The notes beneath the pieces are model-generated. The model made no database searches. It saw nothing but the letters and a program-made list of their open reading frames with translations, and was not told where the DNA came from. Of a stretch of DNA of 64,000 nt, positions 39,410-46,426 are shown piece after piece. The stretch comes from Prochlorococcus marinus str. MIT 9215 (GTDB taxonomy: Bacteria > Cyanobacteriota > Cyanobacteriia > PCC-6307 > Cyanobiaceae). A program made the translations under genes and the position numbers. Where the stretch lies: contig NC_009840.1 of the NCBI RefSeq assembly GCF_000018065.1, positions 744,001 through 808,000 of the forward strand, written 5' to 3'. Numbering within the stretch: position 1 is the first letter of the stretch; the number at the start of each line of letters is the position of its first letter.

Positions 39410-39961
39410 ATGAGTGAAAATAACTTAAAAATAAAGAAATTACTCAATTTTGGCCCATCAGGCAGAGCTGTTGCTCAACCAATGGATAATAGTTTGTTAG
39501 ACAATTTTTTTGAACATCTAACAATGGAAAGATTTGCCAACGTTCAATATTTTTCCATATACCTTTGGTTTCAAGAGCGTGATTTAAACGGATTTGCTTC
39601 TTATTTTTTAAGAGAATCACACGGTGAAATGGAACATGCTAAAAAATTTGCAGATTATCTAATTGCACGAGGTCAGACTGTGAAACTAAATGATATTCCT
39701 GCTCCAGTTCAGAATTGGGACTCAATAGAGGATTTGATTTCTTATTCTTTCAATATGGAAGCTGATTTAACATCCTCTTTACAACAACTCTATTCCATTT
39801 CAGAAAGAAATTCAGATACAAGAACCAACGTGTTTCTAGACCCAATTGTTGAAGCACAAATTAAGTCAGAAGATGAGTTCGCAAATATACTTGGTAAAGT
39901 TAAGTTTGCGTCTAATCAACCTTCTGCAATTTTTTTAATAGATAGTGATTTAAAAAAATAA
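39410..39961 (+). CDS. ftn: Ferritin
   Basis: Iron-storage ferritin, non-heme. 183 residues, four-helix bundle. Ferroxidase ligands are visible: FFEHLTMERFANVQYFSI, ESHGEMEHAKKFADYLI (the classical ExxH), and NMEADLTSSLQQLYSI with EAQIKSEDEFANIL at the end. Starts with a 17-residue N-terminal extension. It stores Fe from the neighbouring uptake system. Its 3' end overlaps the convergent small gene by 12 bases. A Fur-like box and TATAAT lie upstream. Confidence 0.94.
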   Translation: MSENNLKIKKLLNFGPSGRAVAQPMDNSLLDNFFEHLTMERFANVQYFSIYLWFQERDLNGFASYFLRESHGEMEHAKKFADYLIARGQTVKLNDIPAPVQNWDSIEDLISYSFNMEADLTSSLQQLYSISERNSDTRTNVFLDPIVEAQIKSEDEFANILGKVKFASNQPSAIFLIDSDLKK

Positions 39962-40237
39962 ATTAGTTTCAAAATTATTCTCAGTTAATGACCTTTTTGT
40001 TTTTTCAATAAGTAAACCTGAAAAATTAAATTCTTCTTTATTTGATTTATTTAATTGCTCTGCTATTTTATATATTTCATTAATTCTTTTAAAAATATTT
40101 TTGTTTTCAGAAAGCAACCTTTCTTTCAATCCTTTATTATGAGTTGTTTTAAAAGCTTGCTTTATATTTTTCAGTCTATTAGTTAATACATCAACTTCAA
40201 TTAACAGGTTGTTAGTTATTGAATGTGATTCCTTCAT
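39950..40237 (-). CDS. Small hypothetical protein downstream of the Crp-family regulator
   Basis: 95 residues from ATG 40235-40237 (MKESHSITNN...). A longer reading from 40279 starts inside the regulator gene and adds a His/Leu run with no support, so the later ATG was chosen; it is four bases after the regulator's stop. Charged, helical, Lys-rich (NIKQAFKTTHNKGLKERLLSE), no membrane segment. No family recognised. Co-transcribed with the regulator and probably part of the same iron response. Confidence 0.6.
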   Translation of the reverse strand: MKESHSITNNLLIEVDVLTNRLKNIKQAFKTTHNKGLKERLLSENKNIFKRINEIYKIAEQLNKSNKEEFNFSGLLIEKTKRSLTENNFETNLFF

Positions 40238-40241
40238 GTTT

Positions 40242-40829
40242 CTATAGTGGTGATGTTTCAATAAAAGAAGGTGCAACACTCACAGTTTGTGTCCCAATTG
40301 GAGCTATTAACAACTCAGAGGATCTCAATTTAGAAATTAATCTTGTTGATGTTACGCGAGTTGAACCTATTAATTCACCTATCCTTTCATGAGTTAACCT
40401 AAACGGTAACTCACACCATTGACCACATCTTCTCCCCAAACGATTTACAAGTATTGAAAATAAAGCTTGTAATCTTTGTTCTGCATTGCCTAAGTGTCTA
40501 ATTCTAAGAAGTTGCAAAGTCCATTCATTTACTGCATCGAAACCAACATTTTCGTCAATATTTACATTGCTATGAAACGACAAATCTGTTAGTGCTTCAA
40601 CGCAGACACCTTCGCTACATAAAAGGTCAGTTCTTAATTGATCACCTGATTGAAGAAAAGCAAGTGTCATGCCTTCGGTTTCTTCACAAGGGCAATAAAC
40701 TCTAGCTATTCCACTTTCGACTTCAAGACATGTACCTTTTGGTCTCGATGAAGGGTCTATTAAAACGGATTGTCCAGTTATTATCCTTACTGATTTTGAC
40801 GGAGATTCTCCATAATTATGGAAATTCAT
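40242..40829 (-). CDS. Crp/Fnr family transcriptional regulator
   Basis: 195 residues. An N-terminal effector domain, short and Cys-containing (VYCPCEETEGM, LLCSEGVCVEAL), then a helical hinge and a C-terminal winged helix: LTHERIGELIGSTRVTSTRLISKL, close to the NtcA/Crp helix-turn-helix (SxRVTxTR). Its promoter is flanked by two Fur-like boxes, so it is probably an iron-controlled regulator; targets are unknown. Ferritin and an ABC/Rieske operon flank it. Not NtcA itself, which has a different effector domain. Confidence 0.88.
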   Translation of the reverse strand: MNFHNYGESPSKSVRIITGQSVLIDPSSRPKGTCLEVESGIARVYCPCEETEGMTLAFLQSGDQLRTDLLCSEGVCVEALTDLSFHSNVNIDENVGFDAVNEWTLQLLRIRHLGNAEQRLQALFSILVNRLGRRCGQWCELPFRLTHERIGELIGSTRVTSTRLISKLRSSELLIAPIGTQTVSVAPSFIETSPL

Positions 40830-40841
40830 TTATTTAAATTT

Positions 40842-40860
40842 GATAATGAGAATTAGTATC
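40842..40860. promoter_or_regulatory. Fur-like box over the start site of the Crp-family gene
   Basis: GATAATGAGAATTAGTATC matches about 16 of 19 bases of the Fur consensus GATAATGATAATCATTATC. It lies 13-31 bases upstream of the regulator ATG and just downstream of its -10 hexamer, where binding would block initiation. It shares an exact 14-bp inverted repeat with the second box. Confidence 0.6.
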
Positions 40861-40861
40861 A

Positions 40862-40890
40862 ATTATGCACTAAAAAAATACTTATTGCAA
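40862..40890 (-). promoter_or_regulatory. Promoter of the Crp-family regulator
   Basis: On the minus strand TTGCAA (plus 40885-40890) and CATAAT (plus 40862-40867) stand 17 bases apart, a standard sigma70-like -35/-10 pair. Start site about 40855. Fur-like boxes overlap both the -35 and the start region. Confidence 0.5.
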
Positions 40891-40905
40891 TGGATTCTCA
40901 TTATC
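40887..40905. promoter_or_regulatory. Second Fur-like box, overlapping the -35 of the Crp-family gene
   Basis: Minus-strand reading GATAATGAGAATCCATTGC matches about 14 of 19 bases of the Fur consensus. TTGATAATGAGAAT at 40840-40853 and its exact reverse complement ATTCTCATTATCAA at 40894-40907 form a symmetric pair around the promoter, with 40 bases between them. The box also lies upstream of the divergent zinc-ribbon gene at 40979. Confidence 0.55.
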
Positions 40906-40945
40906 AACATATTTTTGAAGTTTTTCTTTACATAGAACTTAGCAA

Positions 40946-40951
40946 TATAAT
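40946..40951 (+). promoter_or_regulatory. Possible -10 element of the zinc-ribbon gene
   Basis: TATAAT on the plus strand 28 bases before the ATG at 40979; no clear -35 at the usual distance. The Fur-like box at 40887-40905 lies upstream of it. Confidence 0.35.
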
Positions 40952-40978
40952 TTAAATAGAATTGAAAATTTTTTATAG

Positions 40979-41167
40979 ATGAGTGTAAATAAAGTCTGTT
41001 TTAATTGTGGAAGTTCTTCATTCGTCTCAGATAGATCTTTAGGAGGTAAGATTGTGTGCTCTAAGTGTGGATCTTCTTCATTTAAAAATAAATCCTCCTC
41101 ATTTTTAAAAAGTAAAAAATTAGTTTTTCTTGCTATTGCGATAGCTATTTTTATAATAGTTATTTAG
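40979..41167 (+). CDS. 62-residue zinc-ribbon membrane protein
   Basis: Two CxxC knuckles, CFNCG (residues 7-11) and CSKCG (about 27-31), form a zinc-ribbon pair, followed by a Ser/Lys linker and a C-terminal hydrophobic segment (LVFLAIAIAIFIIVI). Predicted tail-anchored single-span protein with a cytoplasmic zinc ribbon. Function unknown. Divergent from the Crp-family gene with shared Fur-like boxes in the gap, and convergent with the ABC ATPase gene (eight-base overlap of stops). Confidence 0.7.
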   Translation: MSVNKVCFNCGSSSFVSDRSLGGKIVCSKCGSSSFKNKSSSFLKSKKLVFLAIAIAIFIIVI

Positions 41168-41948
41168 ATAATCTGTTTATATTCCAAAGTCCATTATTTT
41201 TTGTTATTTCAACCTCAATACCATATAACTTATTAAGATTTACACTACTCATAACCTTATTTTGATGACCATCAGCGATTATTGCGCCGTCTTTTAGCAT
41301 TATTACCCTGTCATAAATTTTTGTTATCGTTGATATATCATGAGTTACGCATAAAATTTTTGTATTTAATTTTGATAATTCATTAATTTTATCAATTACA
41401 AAAAACTTAGATTTATAATCCAAATTAGCGATTGGTTCATCCATGATTAAGATATCTGGTTTTTTGATTAACGCCCTAGCAATTAGAGAAATTTGTTTTT
41501 CTCCATCAGATAAATAGGAAAAATTTATTTTAGATAAATTTGATATATCCATTTTTTTCATAATTTTTTCCACCTTATATATATCTCTTTCAGATTTATT
41601 TTGTATGAAACAATATCTTCCATATAGTCCACTTAAGATTAAATCAAAAACTTTTAGATTTGGATTAATTCTATTTTTAATATCATTATTTACTGTACTT
41701 ATTCTTTTTCTTAGTTCCCATAAATTTATAAGTTCATTATTAAATATCTTTAGTTTCGATTCATTAGTTATTACTGGGTAAATGTTTCTATTAATTACTT
41801 CTATTAATGATGATTTGCCTGAACCATTTGGTCCAATTATTATTACATTCTCTGAATATGCTATCTTTAAATTTAAATCTTTAATTACTCTAAAGCCATT
41901 TTTAAAACAATTTATATTTTTTGCCTCAAACCAAAAGTTATTAACCAC
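41160..41948 (-). CDS. Stand-alone ABC ATPase (ModF/YlmA-like)
   Basis: 262 residues, no membrane segments. Walker A IIIGPNGSGKSSLIEVI, signature FSYLSDGEKQISLIARALI (LSDGE instead of LSGGQ), Walker B ILIMDEPIANLD, H-loop LCVTHDIST. Resembles soluble single ATPases related to ModF. No permease or binding protein is adjacent. GTG start at 41946-41948 overlapping the stop of the 33-residue peptide by one base (TAGTG), so translation is coupled to it and to the Rieske gene upstream. Role unknown; handling of a product of the oxygenase is one guess. Confidence 0.8.
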   Translation of the reverse strand: MVNNFWFEAKNINCFKNGFRVIKDLNLKIAYSENVIIIGPNGSGKSSLIEVINRNIYPVITNESKLKIFNNELINLWELRKRISTVNNDIKNRINPNLKVFDLILSGLYGRYCFIQNKSERDIYKVEKIMKKMDISNLSKINFSYLSDGEKQISLIARALIKKPDILIMDEPIANLDYKSKFFVIDKINELSKLNTKILCVTHDISTITKIYDRVIMLKDGAIIADGHQNKVMSSVNLNKLYGIEVEITKNNGLWNINRLSK

Positions 41949-42049
41949 TAAAACTTATTGCTCCAAAATATAATAAGTTGAATTGAGCTTAAAATAAATA
42001 TTAAAAGATAAAGCCAATTCAACCATGAAGGTCTATCAACTTTCTTCAT
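41948..42049 (-). CDS. 33-residue single-span membrane peptide
   Basis: ATG at plus 42047-42049, TAG at 41948-41950. The peptide has a basic N-terminus (MKKVDRPSWLNW) and a 17-residue hydrophobic stretch (LYLLIFILSSIQLIIFW), then SNKF. Starts three bases after the Rieske oxygenase stop and its stop overlaps the ABC start (TAGTG). The tight packing argues for real translation. Probably the membrane partner of one neighbour; no family recognised. Confidence 0.6.
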   Translation of the reverse strand: MKKVDRPSWLNWLYLLIFILSSIQLIIFWSNKF

Positions 42050-42052
42050 AAA

Positions 42053-43375
42053 CTATATTACCAACATAAAAAATATCAGAGGAGCCGCAAATCTTACAAA
42101 TGTTTTTCTTATAATATCCAAATTATTTATAATTTCTAATTTCTTTATCTCCGGAGGATATTTAAATATCACTTTTTCATATACATCATGATTTTGGTTC
42201 TTGATAATGTTTTTCCATGGTTCATCTTTATCTTCAGACTTCTTGTACCATTTCCAAAAATAATTTATTATTCTGTCTTCTCCCAATAATTTTATTTCGT
42301 CCTTACTTATAAATCCCATATTATGATTGTATGTTTGTGTTTTTAAAATCATATAATCCTCATCAAAAATCTTATAAAAAATTTTTCTTTGAGTCTCTTT
42401 AAATAATAAGAGGTTATTAAGTAGTTTATTTTGTAGAAATTTCCTATAGTGCCTTACTATTACTCTAGCTTTGTTATTTCCTAGAGGAATATGATCTAAA
42501 ACTTGTAAATATCTTGATGAGGAAGGATCCCCTTTGTAAATTAATATTCTTCCAGGTGGTATGTATTTTATCCGTATAAATTCTTTTGTAGGGTCATTCT
42601 TGTAATAATAAATGCTTTCAATATATTTGGGATTAATATCAATTTTCTGGTTAAAACTAACTAGTACGTTTTTATTAACATCTTTATCAGGAATTGTATC
42701 GCCATGAACCCAAAAGATATGAAGAATATCTAAGTGATTTTCAATAATCCTTGACCAATCACATTTGAAGTCAACTAATACCTCTTCAAAGACATAATCC
42801 TTATGTGAAAACCCATTTTCATATAATTCGTAGTTACTTATAGGTGTATCTTCAATTATTTTATTTAAATCAGTCTCGGATTTTTTAGAAAAATGTACAA
42901 AAATATATCCATTTTTTTCAGAAGTTTTGTATTGAGATAAATGAATTCTTTTGGCGTAGTTATCGTAGTTATTATCAACTATATGACTGCATGTTATTCG
43001 ATCTAGATTTTGGCAACTTCCCCCAGATGAGAACTTAGCTCCATGATACGGACAGGTTATTACTCCATCTGATAAGGTTCCTCCAAAAAAGGAAGCCCCT
43101 CTATGTGGACAAATATTTTTAATGCACCTAACATTTTCATTTTCATCTCTATAAAGAACAAGGGGCTCATCATAAAGTGAAAAATAATGAAGTTTATTAT
43201 TTTTTAGTTCTTTTGAGGGACAAATTGCGTACCAACCAAATAAACCTATTTTTAATTCTTTTTGATTTTCTCTATTATCAAACGCGTCAATTTTTACGAC
43301 CGTTCCTTCTTTAAATGGCTTAAGAACGGTATTAAAGTCTTTTGATTTAAAAAAATTAATTTGTCTGTTTTCCAT
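42053..43375 (-). CDS. Rieske non-heme oxygenase, PaO/Tic55-like
   Basis: 440 residues. Rieske [2Fe-2S] ligands are C89, H91, C108, H111 (ICPHRGASFFGG and TCPYHGAKF). The mononuclear iron His pair lies in HLDILHIFWVHGD (H219, H224). A C-terminal hydrophobic segment (RFAAPLIFFMLVI) suggests membrane anchoring, as in PaO/Tic55/Cao-type plastid oxygenases. Candidate substrates are tetrapyrroles or a membrane lipid; not determined here. First gene of the operon with a 33-residue peptide and an ABC ATPase. Confidence 0.85.
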   Translation of the reverse strand: MENRQINFFKSKDFNTVLKPFKEGTVVKIDAFDNRENQKELKIGLFGWYAICPSKELKNNKLHYFSLYDEPLVLYRDENENVRCIKNICPHRGASFFGGTLSDGVITCPYHGAKFSSGGSCQNLDRITCSHIVDNNYDNYAKRIHLSQYKTSEKNGYIFVHFSKKSETDLNKIIEDTPISNYELYENGFSHKDYVFEEVLVDFKCDWSRIIENHLDILHIFWVHGDTIPDKDVNKNVLVSFNQKIDINPKYIESIYYYKNDPTKEFIRIKYIPPGRILIYKGDPSSSRYLQVLDHIPLGNNKARVIVRHYRKFLQNKLLNNLLLFKETQRKIFYKIFDEDYMILKTQTYNHNMGFISKDEIKLLGEDRIINYFWKWYKKSEDKDEPWKNIIKNQNHDVYEKVIFKYPPEIKKLEIINNLDIIRKTFVRFAAPLIFFMLVI

Positions 43376-43533
43376 AAATTAATTTCTTTTTTTAATTGAC
43401 TGGTTATCTTTCGGAACTATAACTCAAGTAAATAATCAATTTCTTATAAAAAGAAAATTCTCTATTATTTGTAGCAATAATTATGTAGTTCTTTAAAAAT
43501 ATTGAGTCCCTTTCTTCTTTATGTATCTTTATT

Positions 43534-43728
43534 TCATGTTTTTTGTATCTTTTGTGATTCTTTCAAATTTTTTATGTAATCTATAGCATCATCAATATTT
43601 TTGTGGAAATTGCACTGACCCAAATAACAACCTATAAATCTTAAGAATTTTCTCTTGCCGCCACTAATCTCATATTTATGTATTGTTCCGCCTTCTATAG
43701 GAGCATAAATAAGTTCTGGTAGTGCCAT
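43534..43728 (-). CDS. Small hypothetical protein
   Basis: 64 residues, two Cys (IGCYLGQCNF), soluble; N-terminal part with Gly/Ile/Tyr (YAPIEGGTIHKYEISGGKRK) and a C-terminal helix (DDAIDYIKNLKESQK). No family recognised. Isolated, 158 bases from the Rieske gene. Compact, balanced amino-acid composition supports coding. Confidence 0.55.
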   Translation of the reverse strand: MALPELIYAPIEGGTIHKYEISGGKRKFLRFIGCYLGQCNFHKNIDDAIDYIKNLKESQKIQKT

Positions 43729-44085
43729 ATTAGTTTTTTATTTAAAACTAATTAAACAATAATTCAGGTTCAAGTACATTTCCATAGCTCAATTCATATA
43801 TTTAATAATTAATTTACTTATTTTTGGAAAACTATTTATTGAATAACCAAGTTTTATTATCTTCTATCAATTATTGATATGGATTTTCATTAAGCCAAAA
43901 TCATTTAGGCTTTTTTTAATTAGCAAAAATATTCAAACTATAAAATCCTCATTAACAGTGTTTTTGGATGCAAAAATGTGAGATAGCTGTTATGGTTAAC
44001 AATTTTTGATTTCTATATTTTTAATAAAACATACTCGGAATTGTTAAATTTTAAACTATATTAAATTTGCAATTTATAAAATATT
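43729..44085. other. 357-base gap with an orphan terminator
   Basis: No open frame of convincing length and no tRNA-like element. The only structure I see is the terminator-like hairpin at 43892-43918. This stretch could hold a small RNA ending there, or simply be the upstream region of the secreted protein at 44086. Confidence 0.5.
43892..43918 (+). terminator. Orphan terminator-like hairpin
   Basis: AAGCC (43892-43896) pairs with GGCTT (43908-43912) across an 11-base loop; with the next bases this gives a run of seven T after GGC. No plus-strand protein gene ends before it, so it may terminate a small RNA. Confidence 0.4.
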
Positions 44086-44427
44086 ATGATCAAAAGAGTA
44101 TTTGCGATATTCTTTTTAACTTGTTTTTTTCTGTTTAGTAGTCCAGTTTACTCATTAGATACTTCCTCTAAAACTCTTGAAAAGTATACTAAAAGGATTT
44201 CTAATAAGTTCACTAGAACTTATTGCAATACTACCAAATTCGGTATTGATTATGAAGGAGCTTTAGCATTTGCTATTGGAGAGACTAATAAGGAATTTAA
44301 AAATAATAAAATCAATAAGTTTATTGATTATTCTTTACTAAAAAATTCAATAGTTAATGATTTAGAAAATAATTGCCAGGTTTATGATTTTGATTTGAGT
44401 AGTTTAGAGAATTTAAAATTTAACTAG
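44086..44427 (+). CDS. Secreted small hypothetical protein
   Basis: 113 residues with a clear signal peptide (RVFAIFFLTCFFLFSSPVYS, cleaved near VYS-LD). The mature domain carries two Cys (TYCNTTKFGIDYEGALAFAI and NNCQVYDFDL), an ALAFAIGETN motif and Lys/Asn-rich loops. Similar exported 100-120-residue proteins with two Cys are seen in picocyanobacteria; function unknown. Ends 18 bases from the convergent membrane protein at 44446. Confidence 0.7.
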   Translation: MIKRVFAIFFLTCFFLFSSPVYSLDTSSKTLEKYTKRISNKFTRTYCNTTKFGIDYEGALAFAIGETNKEFKNNKINKFIDYSLLKNSIVNDLENNCQVYDFDLSSLENLKFN

Positions 44428-44445
44428 GAAAAGATTTCTAAAATC

Positions 44446-44628
44446 TTATTTTTTACCTATCCAATCATTGGGTTTCTCCATCATCCATTCAAAAACTCCT
44501 TTAGCATCAAGGTTTTTAGATGCATAAACAAACAAAATTGGAAATATTAAAATTACTGCTCCAATAACCGTTAACTCTATTTTACCGATTCCCATCTCAG
44601 TAACTGTTAAGGCGAAATAATTGATCAT
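44446..44628 (-). CDS. Small single-span membrane protein
   Basis: 60 residues. One hydrophobic segment (LTVIGAVILIFPILFVYAS, about 19-37) after a short amphipathic start and a polar tail with WMMEKPNDWIGKK. No family recognised. Convergent with the secreted protein gene. Start is ATG at 44628. Possibly a thylakoid accessory subunit, which is inference only. Confidence 0.6.
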   Translation of the reverse strand: MINYFALTVTEMGIGKIELTVIGAVILIFPILFVYASKNLDAKGVFEWMMEKPNDWIGKK

Positions 44629-44801
44629 TATCTTTAATTAAACTAAAAATAATATTTACATAACTTATAAAAAAATTTTAATTCTTGCTAATTTTTATAA
44701 AAAATCTTAATTGTTTATAGTGAATTATATTTGTATAAAGTACCTATTCTATTGATGGATGGTTTTTAATAATTTAAATAATATGCTTATGCTTGATGGT
44801 T

Positions 44802-44945
44802 ATGAATCATGAAATTATTATTTTTACACCTATATTTGCAGGATTGATTGGATTAATAGTTTTTACAATTTTAAAAAAAAGAAAGAGATCCGCTAAAAGT
44901 ATTTATAAATTAATAGATGATTTAGAAAAAAAATATATATATTAA
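44802..44945 (+). CDS. 47-residue small membrane protein
   Basis: ATG at 44802, TAA at 44943-44945. One hydrophobic helix near residues 5-24 (IIIFTPIFAGLIGLIVFTIL), then a basic linker KKRKRSAKS and an acidic C-terminus. No family recognised. A start after TTATG is the only in-frame choice. Coding support is moderate: sensible topology (positive-inside after the helix), but the sequence is very AT-rich. Confidence 0.5.
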   Translation: MNHEIIIFTPIFAGLIGLIVFTILKKRKRSAKSIYKLIDDLEKKYIY

Positions 44946-44963
44946 TCTTTGAAAGAAAAAAAA

Positions 44964-45260
44964 TTAATCAAATTCTATTCCTACTTCTTCTTTTAAATCT
45001 CTTTCCAAGTCTGGTAGATGTGGTTCAACCCAATGATCTTTGTTATCAATACCAGCGGCATTTACATAATTCATAATGTGTTGATCTACTTGTTTGTAAA
45101 GATCATGCAAATTTAAATCCATACGAATATCATGTGCAATTTCAGAGACTTGTTTTTCTGTTAGACAATGATCTGGATGAAGTAAATCACAACATGGAAT
45201 TCTCTTCTCAATCAATTCATTTAGATTGATTTTTATTTCGTAATCTTGATGGACAGTCAT
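44964..45260 (-). CDS. Conserved hypothetical protein
   Basis: 98 residues, acidic, with His and Cys pairs: RIPCCDLLHPDHCLTEKQ near 20-37, then a helical QHIMNYVNAAGI and HLPDLERDLKEEVGIEFD tail. The CC...H...C pattern could bind a metal. No family recognised. The 18-base gap to the small membrane gene on the other strand means convergent ends. No membrane segment. Confidence 0.65.
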   Translation of the reverse strand: MTVHQDYEIKINLNELIEKRIPCCDLLHPDHCLTEKQVSEIAHDIRMDLNLHDLYKQVDQHIMNYVNAAGIDNKDHWVEPHLPDLERDLKEEVGIEFD

Positions 45261-45355
45261 TTAGTTTAGATTTTATAAGATTATTGTATATAGTGTTTAA
45301 GATTTTGTATGTCTTTAGTCAAGAAACAAAGTTCTTTAATAACCATGCAGTAATT

Positions 45356-45505
45356 TTAAATAAAAAGATCTTCCAAATCTTTATACAAATCATCATTCTC
45401 TTTTATTTTTTCTTTAGGTACATTGTGATCAAGTGAAATTTCTTTTTTTGACGCATAGAAAAGATATCCAAGGGCTCCTAAAAGTAGAGTTGCTGGTAAA
45501 ATCAT
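45356..45505 (-). CDS. 49-residue small membrane protein
   Basis: ATG at 45503-45505, TAA at 45356-45358. Starts MILPATLLLGALGYLFYASKK, a single N-terminal membrane helix, then an acidic/lysine-rich tail ending in YKDLEDLFI. It has a similar design to the 47-residue protein at 44802 (N-terminal helix, then charged tail). No family recognised. Confidence 0.55.
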   Translation of the reverse strand: MILPATLLLGALGYLFYASKKEISLDHNVPKEKIKENDDLYKDLEDLFI

Positions 45506-45535
45506 CAGAATTTATTGACTTATAGTGAATATAGT

Positions 45536-46005
45536 GCAACACTTATTACAGTTAAGTGCTGAACTTTAATTAATTCTTAAATGCCTACCAAGAAAAAAAG
45601 AGTTGGTTTTATACCTAGGGAAGAGGTTATGAGAATAATTAATAAGTTAAGCACTGAGAATAATTTAAGTAATTCAAAAATAATAAGTATTTTGGTAGAG
45701 GAAGCACTTTCTATGAGAGGTATATTTAATAAAAAAAATGAGAAAGGAACTAAATCAAATGTTGAGATTAAGAATGATTCTGTATTCATATCAAATGATC
45801 CTCATACTTTTATTGATAATGCAAAACTCTCAATCGATAGAAAATTAGGTAGTAATTTTAATACTAGTAAATCAACCCATTTAAATGAAGCTAAGCAGCA
45901 TGATTTTGACTTGGAAACTTATAAAATGTTTTTATCATTCCTTAAATTTCAGGAAATGATGGATAAATATAACGCTTAAGGGAAAAGTGTTGCTAAGTGC
46001 TGTAC
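45536..46005. repeat. AGTGYTG motif cluster around a possible DNA-binding protein gene
   Basis: Before the gene: GCAACACTT (45536-45544) and TTAAGTGCTGAAC (about 45552-45564). After it: AAGTGTTGC (45985-45993, exact inverse of the first) and CTAAGTGCTGTAC (about 45993-46005, 11 of 13 bases like the second). Could be operator sites for the encoded protein or the ends of a small mobile cassette. Confidence 0.35.
45581..45979 (+). CDS. Possible ribbon-helix-helix DNA-binding protein
   Basis: 132 residues. The N-terminus (KKKRVGFIPREEVMRIINKL then STENNLSNSKIISILVEEAL) fits a ribbon-helix-helix: a beta strand with basic residues, then two helices with a short turn, as in CopG/Arc families. The C-terminal ~70 residues are not recognised and end in a helix (DFDLETYKMFLSFLKFQEMM). 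The gene is surrounded by repeated AGTGYTG motifs, which might be its operators. Assignment is by pattern only. Confidence 0.5.
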   Translation: MPTKKKRVGFIPREEVMRIINKLSTENNLSNSKIISILVEEALSMRGIFNKKNEKGTKSNVEIKNDSVFISNDPHTFIDNAKLSIDRKLGSNFNTSKSTHLNEAKQHDFDLETYKMFLSFLKFQEMMDKYNA

Positions 46006-46111
46006 TGTGCGTTAAATTAAACGTGTGCTTATGAGATATTTGCGTATTAGAAATTATTTATCACCATTTCAAAAAAACTAAATTCAATTTATCCATAAAA
46101 TATTTATTCCT

Positions 46112-46426
46112 ATGAATTCATCGCCCTCATTCTTATCTGTAAATCTACTTCCACCAGAAAAGTTATTTTGTAATTTTAGTTATTGGAGTTCTTTGTTCTC
46201 TAAGGATATGCAGATTTTATGGGATAGAGCGCATGGAGTGCCTTTAGATAAGCTCCCCAAAGGGCTTTCTGACATGATTTTTCCGTATTTATTGCTTGCA
46301 TTATCAGACTATAAGACTTCTCAAATAAATAAAATGTATGGTATTGGATTAGATAATCTATTAAGCCTTTGGTTTGATAAGTACCTGTTAAATAAAAATG
46401 GTTACTTCGAACTAATTAAAAAATAA
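46112..46426 (+). CDS. Hypothetical protein
   Basis: 104 residues, moderately hydrophobic, several aromatic residues (KLFCNFSYWSSLFSKDM, MIFPYLLLALSDY), no clear transmembrane helix and no known motif. Preceded by the RHH-like gene on the same strand (132-base gap). Balanced codon use and an isolated ATG start favour a real gene. Function unknown. Confidence 0.5.
   Translation: MNSSPSFLSVNLLPPEKLFCNFSYWSSLFSKDMQILWDRAHGVPLDKLPKGLSDMIFPYLLLALSDYKTSQINKMYGIGLDNLLSLWFDKYLLNKNGYFELIKK

Noticed and set aside
40238-40279. Extended start (MLHLLLLKHHHYRN) for the gene at 39950
   Set aside because: The extension lies within the end of the Crp-family gene and has a repetitive, non-protein-like composition; the ATG at 40235-40237 fits operon spacing.
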